From assembly GCA_019058515.1 (NCBI GenBank), contig JAHPYY010000051.1:1-60487 (forward strand): DNA of 60,487 bases. The letters run 5' to 3'. The notes below the pieces were generated by a model. It ran no database searches. It was not told the DNA's origin and worked only from the letters and a program-made list of their open reading frames with translations. The DNA is from Promethearchaeota archaeon (lineage in GTDB: Archaea; Asgardarchaeota; Lokiarchaeia; Sigynarchaeales; SOKP01). A program made the translations under genes and the position numbers. Shown here one piece after another: positions 24,896 through 33,969 of this stretch (the stretch's first letter is position 1; each line of letters starts with the position of its first letter).

Positions 24896-24955
24896 TATCT
24901 AATTAATAATTATGACTTAGAAAACCAACGAATCTGATATTAACAGAATAAAAAT

Positions 24956-25780
24956 TTAGGAGATCAGAAATTTCTCAAAATCGTAAAAGGATTGACCAGA
25001 AAAGTCAAAACTAAACTCACTTTTTTTATAATTATAAGTAAGACATATTTTATTTTCAATTTGGTATGATAAATATAAAAGACCATATAGCCAGAGAATA
25101 AAATCTATATTGGAAAGGTTTTTGCTATAGTCTTTCCATTGCTGCTTTACAAATAAATGACTATAAGCATTTCTTCTAATGTGAAATGATTTCCAAAAAC
25201 TTATTTCTTCTTTAGTTAAGGAAATTTTTATATTCTTTAAAACATCAATCCAGAATTCAGGATTAGTTCGTAAATTTCCCTCTTCTTTTTTACCATATAA
25301 AAAAATACTAATTAGGTCTTCGATTATTAGATTTGGATCTTCTCTGAGTCTATTTATTATTTCATGTCCTCTAAATTCAATTGACTTAATATCCATTAAG
25401 AAATTCTGGTTATTTCGCAATATATCGATAACTACTTCCGCTAAATAGTTTAAAAAGAAATCATATGCTAATATTATTATTAAATCTTTATTCTCAATTA
25501 TTGCTTCAAAATCAGATACTATTTTAGGAATATGCCTATCCGAAATTTTCTTAGCTATTGAATCTCTGTTGTTTTTTATCCAATTCTTATGATAGTTTAT
25601 TCCTTTTTTAACTGAATCATATAAAAATCTACATATAAATAATTTTTCACATAAAGGGTTAAAAAAGCGAGTACAATTAAAAGATAATAAAGTTTCTCCT
25701 TCTTTTAATCTAAAGTACTTTAATGTATTTTCTATAAATTCATTTGTCTCTTTAGCTAAATTATTCAATTTTTCTTTCAC
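24956..25780 (-). CDS. HEPN-motif protein, partner of the SF1 helicase
   Basis: Mostly helical, 274 residues. RNAYSH (R203 to H208) is an exact match to the HEPN catalytic motif R-[ND]-x3-H, which cuts RNA (or is used by AMP-transfer partners). It sits at the start of a helix as in HEPN folds. The N-terminal 190 residues are not recognised. Its start lies inside the end of the helicase gene (20-bp overlap), so the two are made together, helicase first. By analogy with other HEPN systems, the helicase would sense a foreign nucleic acid and HEPN would shut down translation; this is inference. Confidence 0.7.
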   Translation of the reverse strand: MKEKLNNLAKETNEFIENTLKYFRLKEGETLLSFNCTRFFNPLCEKLFICRFLYDSVKKGINYHKNWIKNNRDSIAKKISDRHIPKIVSDFEAIIENKDLIIILAYDFFLNYLAEVVIDILRNNQNFLMDIKSIEFRGHEIINRLREDPNLIIEDLISIFLYGKKEEGNLRTNPEFWIDVLKNIKISLTKEEISFWKSFHIRRNAYSHLFVKQQWKDYSKNLSNIDFILWLYGLLYLSYQIENKICLTYNYKKSEFSFDFSGQSFYDFEKFLIS

Positions 25781-27986
25781 TCTCGTTTTCTAGTTTTTTT
25801 GCTATTTCTGCAATTTTATCTTTGGCACTTTTTGGAAGTTCACTTATACCATTTAATTTATCAATATCTTTTAGACTTTGAATTAATGCATAACCAATTT
25901 TCTTTATTCTGATTCTTCTTTTTTCGTATTCTACATTATCTAATTGTCGTTTTATTTTTTCTGAATCTGGTACAAAAAAAGATATTTCTGGATATTGCTT
26001 AATAATGTTACTTATTTCTGCTACTAATTTCGTCATTTTAACTCCAGTTCCAGTTATTGTAACCCAACCCTTGGTACGAGTTATGCTGGAGAATGCCATA
26101 TTTCGACTTTGTATTATGTTTGACCTACGTTCTGAAGATTCAAAGTCAAAGATGTATATAGAAATAGCTTCATTTCCTTTGGCTTTAAACACTGTAGACA
26201 TTGTAACCATATTGGGTAAACGAAAAGTAGCTTTACCCACATCACTCCCAATAACGAATGAATTAATTTTCTTGCCTTTTAAATGAGTCTTTAGTATATT
26301 AAAATTAGGAAAATGATTACTAAATCCTATGATTAATATATCCTCAGGTCTTAAGTTTCCATCTTTAATATCAATCTCAATTTGTTCAGCAATCCATTTT
26401 AGTTCTTCTTTTTTTTCATTGAAAGATTTAATTCTTAATAAATCATCTTTAGAGACATATTCTTCAATTATATTTGGAGTATTTTCAACTGATCTTGTAA
26501 TTTTTATTAAATTATTTGTTTCAAATTCACCATCAATTATCTCATATCCTAAATCTTCCCAAGATCCTTTGTTAGGTAAAAATTGAATCGCTCCCTCTTC
26601 TCTTAGTAAACCCATTCCAAAGATATGAGCAACCATTAATATAAGACGAGGATTTCTATATGATTTATATAATACAAAATCTTTTTCAATTCCACCTTCA
26701 TAGACACCTTCTAAATTCACTATTGGTATTCCATCAGAATTTACCCCAAAAATATCTTTTGCTGTTGGAATATTAATATTTTCTAAGCTTTGTAATTCAT
26801 CATAAGCCCAGATTAATTTTTTTGGCTCTACAAGGATTTTGTAACAGAATTGAAAAAATTTTTTATCAAAATCTTGAGCCTCATCAATTAAAATAGCGTC
26901 AAATAACGGAGGTAAATTTAAATTAATTAGTTCCTCACAGCATTTTCCCAATAATTCGGAATTCCTTTTAAACTCAAAATTATTCCTCGCTTCAGAATAA
27001 GTTTTTGGTATTTTATTCATAATCATAGAAACATAACTATATAGACCCTGTTTGCTTTTTCCACCCCAACCATGAAGAATGCTTAATTTTTCCCAGTTAG
27101 GCTCACCATCTCTCCAATATTTATAGAATCTTCTTATTAGAGAATAGATATAGTCATATAGACTTTGAGTATTAAAAGTATAAACAATATTCCATTCAGG
27201 GTGTTTTAAATGCATATAGACTGCTTTCAGTGCTAAAACGATAGTTTTACCCGTCCCAGCTAATCCTCGAATTCTTTGAGGTCCAGGAGGAATTTGTTGA
27301 GCAACTTTTATTTGTTCTTTATCAAATATTTGAATCTGATTTTCTATTTTTCTAATTATACCCGCTTTTGTCTTTTCAGATTTAACACTCCTTTCTGGTT
27401 TGTTTAAAATGTGTGCTCCAGATAATATATTGATAATGTTGTTCCAAATATTTACTGGAATCTCGTATGAAATAGACGTTAGTTGATTTTTGAGATAATC
27501 TATTAATTCACCTTCAAAAAGTAATTTTTCTATATCAATAAGCGGGAATTTTTTTGTAAAAGAGCTTCTATTAATATTAGCTAAATAAACATAAGCTCTA
27601 ACTTTTAATTTATCTTTACTCTCAGAAAATTTTCTAAGAATTCTGTTTGTTATGATTTTTCCGTAAATAGTAGAATATTTATCGTCTAAATCATCTAGAA
27701 TTTTTTTTTCCTCCCAATCACAATTAATGAGATACCAACTAGGTTCTTTAATAGTAGAGATATTATTTACATTAAAATCATAAACATCAATGATAAGGGC
27801 TCCAAATAAACGAGATAATATTGTAATAGAAGGTGAATCTATGGTACTATTTAAACCAAAAATTGGATGATTTATATAACAAAATCCTTCATATTCTCTA
27901 AGTAACTCATCTATCTCATTTATTGTTTTCCTTAACACAAAGTCATCTCTATCAAATTCAGAATAAACAATTTCCATTATTTTCAC
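25761..27986 (-). CDS. SF1 (UvrD/DUF2075-like) helicase
   Basis: A 741-residue superfamily-1 helicase. Motif I is GLAGTGKT (241-248) and motif II is DEAQDF (368-373). The later SYRNP motif reads YKSYRNPR, and the C-terminal STVFKAKGNEA and SSITRTKGWVTITG are UvrD motifs V and VI. Residues 1-130 look like a degenerate NERD-type nuclease segment (SITILSRLFGALIIDVYDFN) without the D-ExK set. It probably moves along or remodels DNA/RNA in an ATP-dependent way. It is the first gene of a pair with the HEPN protein. It is AT-rich, a likely transferred defence gene. It is not Gabija, since no OLD/TOPRIM partner is present. Confidence 0.8.
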   Translation of the reverse strand: MKIMEIVYSEFDRDDFVLRKTINEIDELLREYEGFCYINHPIFGLNSTIDSPSITILSRLFGALIIDVYDFNVNNISTIKEPSWYLINCDWEEKKILDDLDDKYSTIYGKIITNRILRKFSESKDKLKVRAYVYLANINRSSFTKKFPLIDIEKLLFEGELIDYLKNQLTSISYEIPVNIWNNIINILSGAHILNKPERSVKSEKTKAGIIRKIENQIQIFDKEQIKVAQQIPPGPQRIRGLAGTGKTIVLALKAVYMHLKHPEWNIVYTFNTQSLYDYIYSLIRRFYKYWRDGEPNWEKLSILHGWGGKSKQGLYSYVSMIMNKIPKTYSEARNNFEFKRNSELLGKCCEELINLNLPPLFDAILIDEAQDFDKKFFQFCYKILVEPKKLIWAYDELQSLENINIPTAKDIFGVNSDGIPIVNLEGVYEGGIEKDFVLYKSYRNPRLILMVAHIFGMGLLREEGAIQFLPNKGSWEDLGYEIIDGEFETNNLIKITRSVENTPNIIEEYVSKDDLLRIKSFNEKKEELKWIAEQIEIDIKDGNLRPEDILIIGFSNHFPNFNILKTHLKGKKINSFVIGSDVGKATFRLPNMVTMSTVFKAKGNEAISIYIFDFESSERRSNIIQSRNMAFSSITRTKGWVTITGTGVKMTKLVAEISNIIKQYPEISFFVPDSEKIKRQLDNVEYEKRRIRIKKIGYALIQSLKDIDKLNGISELPKSAKDKIAEIAKKLENESERKIE

Positions 27987-28140
27987 ACTAGATTACGGTT
28001 CTTAATAAATAAATAGTGATTTACTTATAATTATATTTTCCAAATACTCTATTTTAATTTATAAAATAATTGGAAATGGATGAATTTATGTGGAAAATAT
28101 TTACTTATCTAGGGTATCACATGCCAATGTAAAACACCAT

Positions 28141-28368
28141 TTAGTAGTAAGTTACAGCTTTCTCGTATTTTTTCTGGCGAGTGTACAAGTGAGCAAGTTC
28201 TTGGTAATCTTCTGACATACCAACTTCGCTATTCTGTCGTCGGTGGAGGGATAAGGATTCCTGAAACAACGCCTCTGCTTGATTGAATTCCTTTTTTTTA
28301 GCTTATAATGAGGTTAAATTGTATAGTATAAAATAATGCTCTCCAAAGAAAACTCCCTGATCAGAATA
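28141..28368 (-). pseudogene. remnant of a TPR-repeat protein
   Basis: Read on the minus strand: YSDQGVFFGEHYFILYNLTS, then a TAA, then AKKKEFNQAEALFQESLSLH and YQELAHLYTRQKKYEKAVTY to a TAA at 28141. This is one and a half TPR units in one frame with an internal stop and no start. Host-like codons (CGC, GCG, GAG) mark it as chromosomal debris. Confidence 0.55.
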
Positions 28369-28433
28369 ACATTAAAATTATTTAGAGTAAGAATAAGCAA
28401 ACATTTTTATAAGGTACACTTTACTATTTTTTC

Positions 28434-28547
28434 AGACTGAAGTCTTCGCGTAATGTAATCCTAAATATCACGTTCTTCGCTCCACTGTTTAAAGAATATC
28501 CCCGTGTTTTCCTGACCTTAAGGATCTTACGTGATAATCTTCAGTCT
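28434..28547. repeat. imperfect inverted repeat, about 28-30 bp arms
   Basis: AGACTGAAG at 28434 pairs with CTTCAGTCT at 28539. The homology continues inward with gaps (CGTAA ... ATCCT on both arms). The internal sequence is about 50 bp. It could be a miniature transposon relic or an mRNA hairpin upstream of CBASS. Confidence 0.35.
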
Positions 28548-28794
28548 CTTGCTTTTAAATTAAATTCGCTAAACTATTTATTTTCAAGTATACATTATCT
28601 AAATACTGAAGAAGTTGGATATTAGAACCGTAAGATCGTACTCCCTCAGTTTAAAATAAATATCCTTCTTCTAAAGCTTTATACTTCTATATTATACATT
28701 TTAGAGACTTCATATTTACGTCTGGTTTAACTAGAAAACATTATATTCCTAATGGATTTAATACAGCATAAGGCAAAATTAGAAAAAAGGAAAA

Positions 28795-31023
28795 ATGAAT
28801 AGTTCTGACTATTTATCTAATATCTCAAGAGCGCTTGATTCGTTTAAGCAAAGCTACACTTATATTGACTTCCGGTGTGCATATGTTAAAATAAATGGAA
28901 AATGGATTAGTTTACTTTCTACTTTTCGGTTTAAAAACGACGATTACCACGATATTTTGTCGTATCACGAAAAGTTAAAAGGCTTAATTCACGACACCAG
29001 TTGGTTTAAAATTAATTTGGAAATCCTCGAAATAGACCAGTGGAGAGACAAAATATCTCATTTAGAGAAAAGTCCCGATTTCTCCAAAGTTAATACAATA
29101 ACTGAAAACTTTTTAGTTCAGGACTATAATTGGCAATCGACTATTTTAAAAGTGGATAGAGGTCATTATACTTTTCAAATTAATGCAAGTATGAATGGGT
29201 ACGTACCTTACTTAATTCTTGAAAGAGTGAATAGAGAACGAACGTTAAGCGGTATGGATATAAATTCGGTATTTTCAGTTGTTAAAAGCGTTCTACAAAT
29301 AGAGATCGATAAAAGAATGTCTTTATTTTCCCTGTTTCTCTTTCCAATCTATATCGAATTTATAAACGTTCGATATTATAAAGAAGTTTTATCCGGTATC
29401 GTTAGATATCATCCTATTTTTAAGGGATATAATCTTATCGTTAAACACGTGTTAAAGGGAAACGAAAAGAATATTATTCGTCAAATTTTATTAAGTGGTT
29501 GTAGCGATGAACAAGGTCAATGTTCACAGTCTTTTGAAATCCCGCTTGATATGGAGATTCACCAAATTGAAGAAGGGGTGTCTAAATTCGTTTTTTCTAT
29601 TTATGATAGTAATTTGAACGTAAATCTGACTGATTATTCAATTTACGCACAAGAGCTAGATTCAATCTCTAAAGAAAATCAATACGAAGATGCGAAAATT
29701 GAAGAAAATCTTGCTCAAAATCGCCCGCAATTTATAAATATTAAATTTGGGGATTACAATTTAAATTATTACAATGAATTTGTTGAAATTATAAACTGGA
29801 TTGCTTACGATGGTAAACTCTTTAGAATTCTTCCAATTGCTCTAAGATGCCTTTTTGAAAATATATTATACGATATTTTCCAAACTGGTTTAAGCAATGT
29901 TCATACAAATTTTTATTTTTTAGAGAATCAAGGTAGAGCGCGTGATTTTTCGGATTTGATTTCCTTATTGAATATCTTGAAAGAAAAGGATTTCAAACCG
30001 TATCATAAGGATGCTATTAACCAAAATATTATAGATTTATTAAAAGAAATACAAAGGAGGGGGAACTTGGCGGTTCACGAGATTTTAAGGCAAGTTGATA
30101 GCGACTTTGCTCGTAATTGGGAGGACAAAATAGATCGAGCGTTACAAGCGTTATTAGTCTTATATAAAAAAATCCAAAATAAATCGTTAGAAATAACCGA
30201 TCAAGATACGTTAAAAAGAATTAAAAAAACTCTGAATATTGAGAGATTTTCTGAAAAACGGGACGATACACGCAATATTACGCAATGGAAAGTTATTATC
30301 CAAGAAGATGACGTACCAATTCAAGAAAGTAGCGTAATCAACTCGTTAATACCGGATAAGTCTTGTGGGGTTCCCTTAAGATTAAATTGTTCATTAGCAC
30401 ATAGCGACTGGCAAGGAATTAAAAATTACCTTAAAGAACAAGTCGAAACTATGTTTGCTCAAGGAGAAATCTACCAATTTGCCGTGTTTTCCTTGGCTAG
30501 AATTACTTTTGCAATGCATTTAGGATTTCTTTTAACCAACAAGGTAAAAGTTCGATATTCTCAATACCAAAGAGATTTACAAACTTGGAGCTGGCTTGAA
30601 GATAATAAAGAGGAAAAATCTGCCAATTTATGTATTTCGGGACTATTTAAAAAGCCCAATATAAAAATTGAAGAAGTTATAGTTAAAGTATCTCTATCGG
30701 TAAAAATTTTTGACGAGCAGTTGAACGACTTAGAACTAAGCATGGATAATGTTGTAGAAATCTCCATCGATAATCCCACGGAGAATTGGCTCAAAAATAA
30801 AGCTCAAATAGTTGAACTTGGAATAACATTCCGAGATGTTTTGGCAAATTTGAGAAATTACGTTCCAAATCTAAAAACAGTTCATTTGTTCTACGCTGGA
30901 CCCATAGCCGGAGCAATTGCGATAGGTCGTCAGATTAACGTAAGAATGGCCCCTCGAATCCAACTCTACGAGTTTAATAAGAGGGATATACCAAATTATC
31001 AAAAAAGTATATTACTAGAGTAG
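28795..31023 (+). CDS. CBASS effector: HEPN-like domain fused to SAVED sensor
   Basis: 742 residues. The C-terminal part (about 500-742) is a SAVED domain, which binds cyclic oligonucleotides: note VKVSLSVKIFD, the Asn-Pro turn, and the hallmark VHLFYAGPIAGAIAIGRQI followed by IQLYEF. The middle (about 335-460) fits a DUF4145-type HEPN fold: ALRCLFENILYDIF and then RRGNLAVHE, with R421/R422 and H428 as the R-x4-6-H pair. HEPN domains are usually RNases. The first 330 residues are unrecognised. Next, 1 nt after the stop, comes a CD-NTase, so the cyclic nucleotide made there should activate this effector. Known SAVED effectors carry HNH/nuclease, Lon or TIR parts; a HEPN fusion is unusual. AAAGGA precedes the ATG. 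Confidence 0.78.
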   Translation: MNSSDYLSNISRALDSFKQSYTYIDFRCAYVKINGKWISLLSTFRFKNDDYHDILSYHEKLKGLIHDTSWFKINLEILEIDQWRDKISHLEKSPDFSKVNTITENFLVQDYNWQSTILKVDRGHYTFQINASMNGYVPYLILERVNRERTLSGMDINSVFSVVKSVLQIEIDKRMSLFSLFLFPIYIEFINVRYYKEVLSGIVRYHPIFKGYNLIVKHVLKGNEKNIIRQILLSGCSDEQGQCSQSFEIPLDMEIHQIEEGVSKFVFSIYDSNLNVNLTDYSIYAQELDSISKENQYEDAKIEENLAQNRPQFINIKFGDYNLNYYNEFVEIINWIAYDGKLFRILPIALRCLFENILYDIFQTGLSNVHTNFYFLENQGRARDFSDLISLLNILKEKDFKPYHKDAINQNIIDLLKEIQRRGNLAVHEILRQVDSDFARNWEDKIDRALQALLVLYKKIQNKSLEITDQDTLKRIKKTLNIERFSEKRDDTRNITQWKVIIQEDDVPIQESSVINSLIPDKSCGVPLRLNCSLAHSDWQGIKNYLKEQVETMFAQGEIYQFAVFSLARITFAMHLGFLLTNKVKVRYSQYQRDLQTWSWLEDNKEEKSANLCISGLFKKPNIKIEEVIVKVSLSVKIFDEQLNDLELSMDNVVEISIDNPTENWLKNKAQIVELGITFRDVLANLRNYVPNLKTVHLFYAGPIAGAIAIGRQINVRMAPRIQLYEFNKRDIPNYQKSILLE

Positions 31024-31024
31024 A

Positions 31025-31795
31025 TTGACGTTGAATAACGAAAAGTACCTGAGAAAACTGCTTGCCGAACAAGGGATAACTAAGAACCAAAAGAAACAAC
31101 TTAGAGACCTTGGTGCAAAGGTTAAAAGCCAACTTGAAGGATTATTAGAAGAAAAGCCAATTGTGTATTACGCGGGTTCTTATCGAAAAAAAACTATGAT
31201 TAAAGCGAGCTACGATCTTGATATCGTATTATATTGGCCATCAAAAATTCCCTTGAAAGTTGAAGATCTGTATAACGCAGTCGGTAGTGAGCTTCAAAAG
31301 AATTGGAACAGATTAAGTGCGAAAAATGTGGGCTGGGAAATCGGTTTTGATGGAGATTTCCACATCGATGTGATCCCCGGTAAAAGAAAGGATAAAAGCC
31401 ATAAAGATGCATATTTGTATAGTCGAGATATTAATGGACGATTTCTTACGAGTATAAATAAACAAGTAAATTACGTAAAAAGGCGGCGACGCGGAAAAGC
31501 TATTAAATTAATAAAGCTTTGGAAGAAAAGAAAAGAAGTTCCCATAAAAACGTTTATTCTTGAAACGATGGTAGTTAGAGGATGTAAATATCTTCCTCGC
31601 AAAACTCTCGAACCCCAATTAACACAGGCACTGGAATACTTAGCGGATAATATTACGACGATTAGACTTATAGATCCTGCCAATTCTGAAAACATTATAT
31701 CAAATAATTTAACTATAGAAGAAAAAAATCGCGTGAGAAATTTGGCGAATAAAGCCCTCTCTGCAGATAATTGGAGCCAAGTTTTTTCAAGCTAA
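31025..31795 (+). CDS. cdnD-like: CD-NTase (cGAS/DncV-like nucleotidyltransferase) of CBASS
   Basis: 256 residues with the Pol-beta nucleotidyltransferase core: AGSYRKKTMIKASYDLDIVL gives G51-S52 and D64/D66, and DFHIDVIPGK gives the third acid D115. The helical C-terminal part has the RRRRGKAIKLIKLWK stretch and OAS-like helices. It makes a cyclic di- or trinucleotide alarm signal; the product cannot be told from sequence. The start is TTG at 31025 (or 31031), 1 nt after the effector stop, so expression is coupled. No Cap2/Cap3 or HORMA/TRIP13 helpers follow, making this a minimal (type I) CBASS. The exact CD-NTase clade is not determined. Confidence 0.82.
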   Translation: MTLNNEKYLRKLLAEQGITKNQKKQLRDLGAKVKSQLEGLLEEKPIVYYAGSYRKKTMIKASYDLDIVLYWPSKIPLKVEDLYNAVGSELQKNWNRLSAKNVGWEIGFDGDFHIDVIPGKRKDKSHKDAYLYSRDINGRFLTSINKQVNYVKRRRRGKAIKLIKLWKKRKEVPIKTFILETMVVRGCKYLPRKTLEPQLTQALEYLADNITTIRLIDPANSENIISNNLTIEEKNRVRNLANKALSADNWSQVFSS

Positions 31796-31950
31796 TCATT
31801 TTCCTCTTTTAATTATATAATTAGACATCGTACTATCAGAAAATAAAAACTGTAATTAAATTTTCTACAAATCATTTTATTTCATCTCTAAATATTCTCT
31901 TAAAACTTTAATAACTAAAAATCTGACTAGCTTATTCATATTTTTCTATA

Positions 31951-32107
31951 GTAATAGTGAGAAGAAGCGGCGATCTCGAGGGAAAAAGAGCATTTACTAA
32001 AAAATACTGTTCGAAAAATCCGAATCTGCTTCTCTAATGAAATTGTGGAGGGAATTATTCACAAACTTAATACACTTTTTCAATTCGATTTACACATAAA
32101 TATATAA
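31951..32107 (+). pseudogene. remnant of a small GTPase gene
   Basis: VIVRRSGDLEGKRAFTKKYC lines up with VIVGGKIDLEGKRAFSEE of the intact GTPase at 10472-11059. After a frameshift, NEIVEGIIHKLNTLFQF corresponds to its last helix (ENVDELFLFIIKLML). The gene is short, broken, and has no start. It shows that a second Ras-like gene stood here before the island grew. Confidence 0.55.
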
Positions 32108-32188
32108 ATGAATGTTTGATAAATATAAAAGAAAACAAAAAATCTCTTTAGTAATTGTGATAAATTTAAAAGGGAATGATATAAAACT

Positions 32189-32518
32189 ATGGTTTGTGGA
32201 AAGCTAGGTCGCATAAAGCCTATGAGTGGATTAGCGTCTGATAATGGAATCACGAGTAGTCCAGGAGTCTATATTTATTATAAAGCTATTGATGGACATC
32301 CTAGATATGTGGGAAGATCTGATAACGATTTAAAAACGCGAATTACACATGGAAAAAATAAATATCAGTATTATCAATATTGTCAATGTGATACTCCAAA
32401 TGATGCCTATAAAAAAGAAAGTAATCTTTGGCATGAACACCGAAATTATTTGGAAAACGAAAATCATCCAGATAAACCCGAGGGGTCTACAGAAAATTGT
32501 CCTATTTGCGGTAAATAA
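32189..32518 (+). CDS. stand-alone GIY-YIG nuclease (109 aa)
   Basis: A compact GIY-YIG domain: GVYIYYKAID, RYVGRSDNDLKTRITHG and the catalytic Glu in KKESNLWHEH. The GIY/YIG tyrosines and Arg are present as VYIY and YVGRS. The C-terminus ends with ENCPICGK, a single CxxC knuckle. It probably nicks or cuts DNA. It stands 0.4 kb after the CBASS pair with its own upstream region, so it may be independent. TTAAAAGGGAATG gives an AAAGGG ribosome site before the ATG. Confidence 0.75.
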   Translation: MVCGKLGRIKPMSGLASDNGITSSPGVYIYYKAIDGHPRYVGRSDNDLKTRITHGKNKYQYYQYCQCDTPNDAYKKESNLWHEHRNYLENENHPDKPEGSTENCPICGK

Positions 32519-32991
32519 TTATGAATATCTTGCTTAAACCTCGTTGAGAGCTTAATATTGCTGATAAGTGTAATAGAAATAACAGCGATTGAAGATAGCG
32601 CATAAATGGTTGAAATATAGGTAAAAGAGAATTATTTTGCGTAACTAATTGATATAATCTTAAAAATCTTCGATACCTATAATGAGTTCAAATATTTTAA
32701 TTTCTTCAATTAATTTCACGGGGGAGGAATTTGAAGATTTCTCCTCCTTCATTAAAAATGATTATCATACTAAGCAAATAAATATTTTATCTATTTCCTC
32801 TAAGATTTCATATAATTTCTCCTTTTCTTATTAATGGTGTAGAAATAATTTCTACTCTTAAATTGCTAAAGATTAGAAATTTTATCAGAAGAAAATAAAA
32901 AATAGCTTTGTTATCAATAATTTGCTTTTATTGAATTTAGAAGAGATAATGCATCACTAATTAAGATTTAATAATATCATTTGAAATTACA
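32519..32991. other. AT-rich intergenic stretch with a 17-nt palindrome
   Basis: No gene in 473 bp. GTAGAAAT-A-ATTTCTAC at 32839-32855 is a perfect palindrome around one base. It could be an operator or part of a terminator for the convergent genes. Confidence 0.35.
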
Positions 32992-33969
32992 TTATTTTTT
33001 TTTTGAAGAAGCAGGTACTTTCACTAAATAAATGAAATGTAATTTTAAGCAATCGGGTACAATGTACGGAAAAGAAATAGAAACTCTTGGATTCTCTCCA
33101 TCAAAAACCAATAGTCTACCACTATTTATCATACTTTCTTCGGAACAATAATTCTCCAATTGCAGAATTCCACCTTCCACTCTATTAGATTTGTAGGTGT
33201 AATTTTTTTTTTTTCCTGAAACAGTACCAACGACCTTTATTTCAACAAGAAGAACTAAACCTTGCTGATCATCAAGGCGAAAATCGCATCTTCCACTAGG
33301 ATATTTAAATTCCATAGTTACAAGTGGAGCTCCAAGGATATAATCCAAAAAAAATTCATTTAAAGTAGATTGGATTTTTTCTTCAGGTTTCGACACAATA
33401 ATATGTTTAGATCTTCTTTTCCATATATGATCAAGAACTGTGCCATGTAATACCTTTTCTTTTTCGAACCAATCAATCAATTTGTCAAAATCACGTAATC
33501 TCCTTGCATTTTTATACCATCGGTGTATCTTACCATCCTCTTTCACACTCTTTATATTTCCAATTGGTTCTCCTTTATAGTATATTGTAATAGATGGAGC
33601 AACGAATTCCAGGAGTATATCTTTTTGAAGATCTATTTCTGTTCCTTCTTCTATTAAAAAACCATCATCATCTACTAAAACACTAAAGTTATTACCTAAA
33701 TTAGTAATTGACTCAACAGCTTCCTTAGAAGTTAATTGTATTATGCCAATCTCAGATTTTTCTTTTATAATAAAGTTTCCTCTTTCTACAACATTAATAA
33801 TTCTATTGCATAGTTCACACACTTGTATAAAGACCGATGTTAACTTAATAGAATCCTTATTAGAGTTTATCCCTGCAATTTTAGCTGGGATACCCGTAAT
33901 TGATCTTACTAGTGATCTTTCTACCATATCTTTTGCATTAGGGCTCATTTTAGGAAAAACTCCAATCAA
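32992..33969 (-). CDS. PD-(D/E)xK nuclease, last gene of an ABC operon
   Basis: 325 residues. The C-terminal domain has the restriction-fold core: E197 in KPEEKIQSTLNEFF, D229 in GRCDFRL and E243-x-K245 in VLLVEIKVVG, so metal-dependent DNA cleavage is expected. The N-terminal two thirds contain CELC (51-54) and beta-rich segments and may recognise a target or contact the partner proteins. It begins 20 bp inside the end of the wHTH gene, so translation is coupled. In the ABC three-component layout (ATPase, middle component, effector) this would be the effector. Confidence 0.75.
   Translation of the reverse strand: MIGVFPKMSPNAKDMVERSLVRSITGIPAKIAGINSNKDSIKLTSVFIQVCELCNRIINVVERGNFIIKEKSEIGIIQLTSKEAVESITNLGNNFSVLVDDDGFLIEEGTEIDLQKDILLEFVAPSITIYYKGEPIGNIKSVKEDGKIHRWYKNARRLRDFDKLIDWFEKEKVLHGTVLDHIWKRRSKHIIVSKPEEKIQSTLNEFFLDYILGAPLVTMEFKYPSGRCDFRLDDQQGLVLLVEIKVVGTVSGKKKNYTYKSNRVEGGILQLENYCSEESMINSGRLLVFDGENPRVSISFPYIVPDCLKLHFIYLVKVPASSKKK

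Larger units (their letters stand above)
27987..28794. other. intergenic stretch with TPR remnant and inverted repeat
   Basis: 808 bp between the helicase and the CBASS effector. It contains a decayed TPR gene (28141-28368) and an imperfect long inverted repeat (28434-28547), listed separately. The last 60 bp carry the CBASS promoter region and AAAGGA before the ATG. Confidence 0.45.

Noticed and set aside
24956..27986. Gabija system
   Set aside because: The helicase is GajB-like in class only. The partner has a HEPN motif and no OLD ATPase/TOPRIM.
28795..31795. Type II or III CBASS
   Set aside because: No E1/E2-JAB or HORMA/TRIP13 genes next to the CD-NTase.
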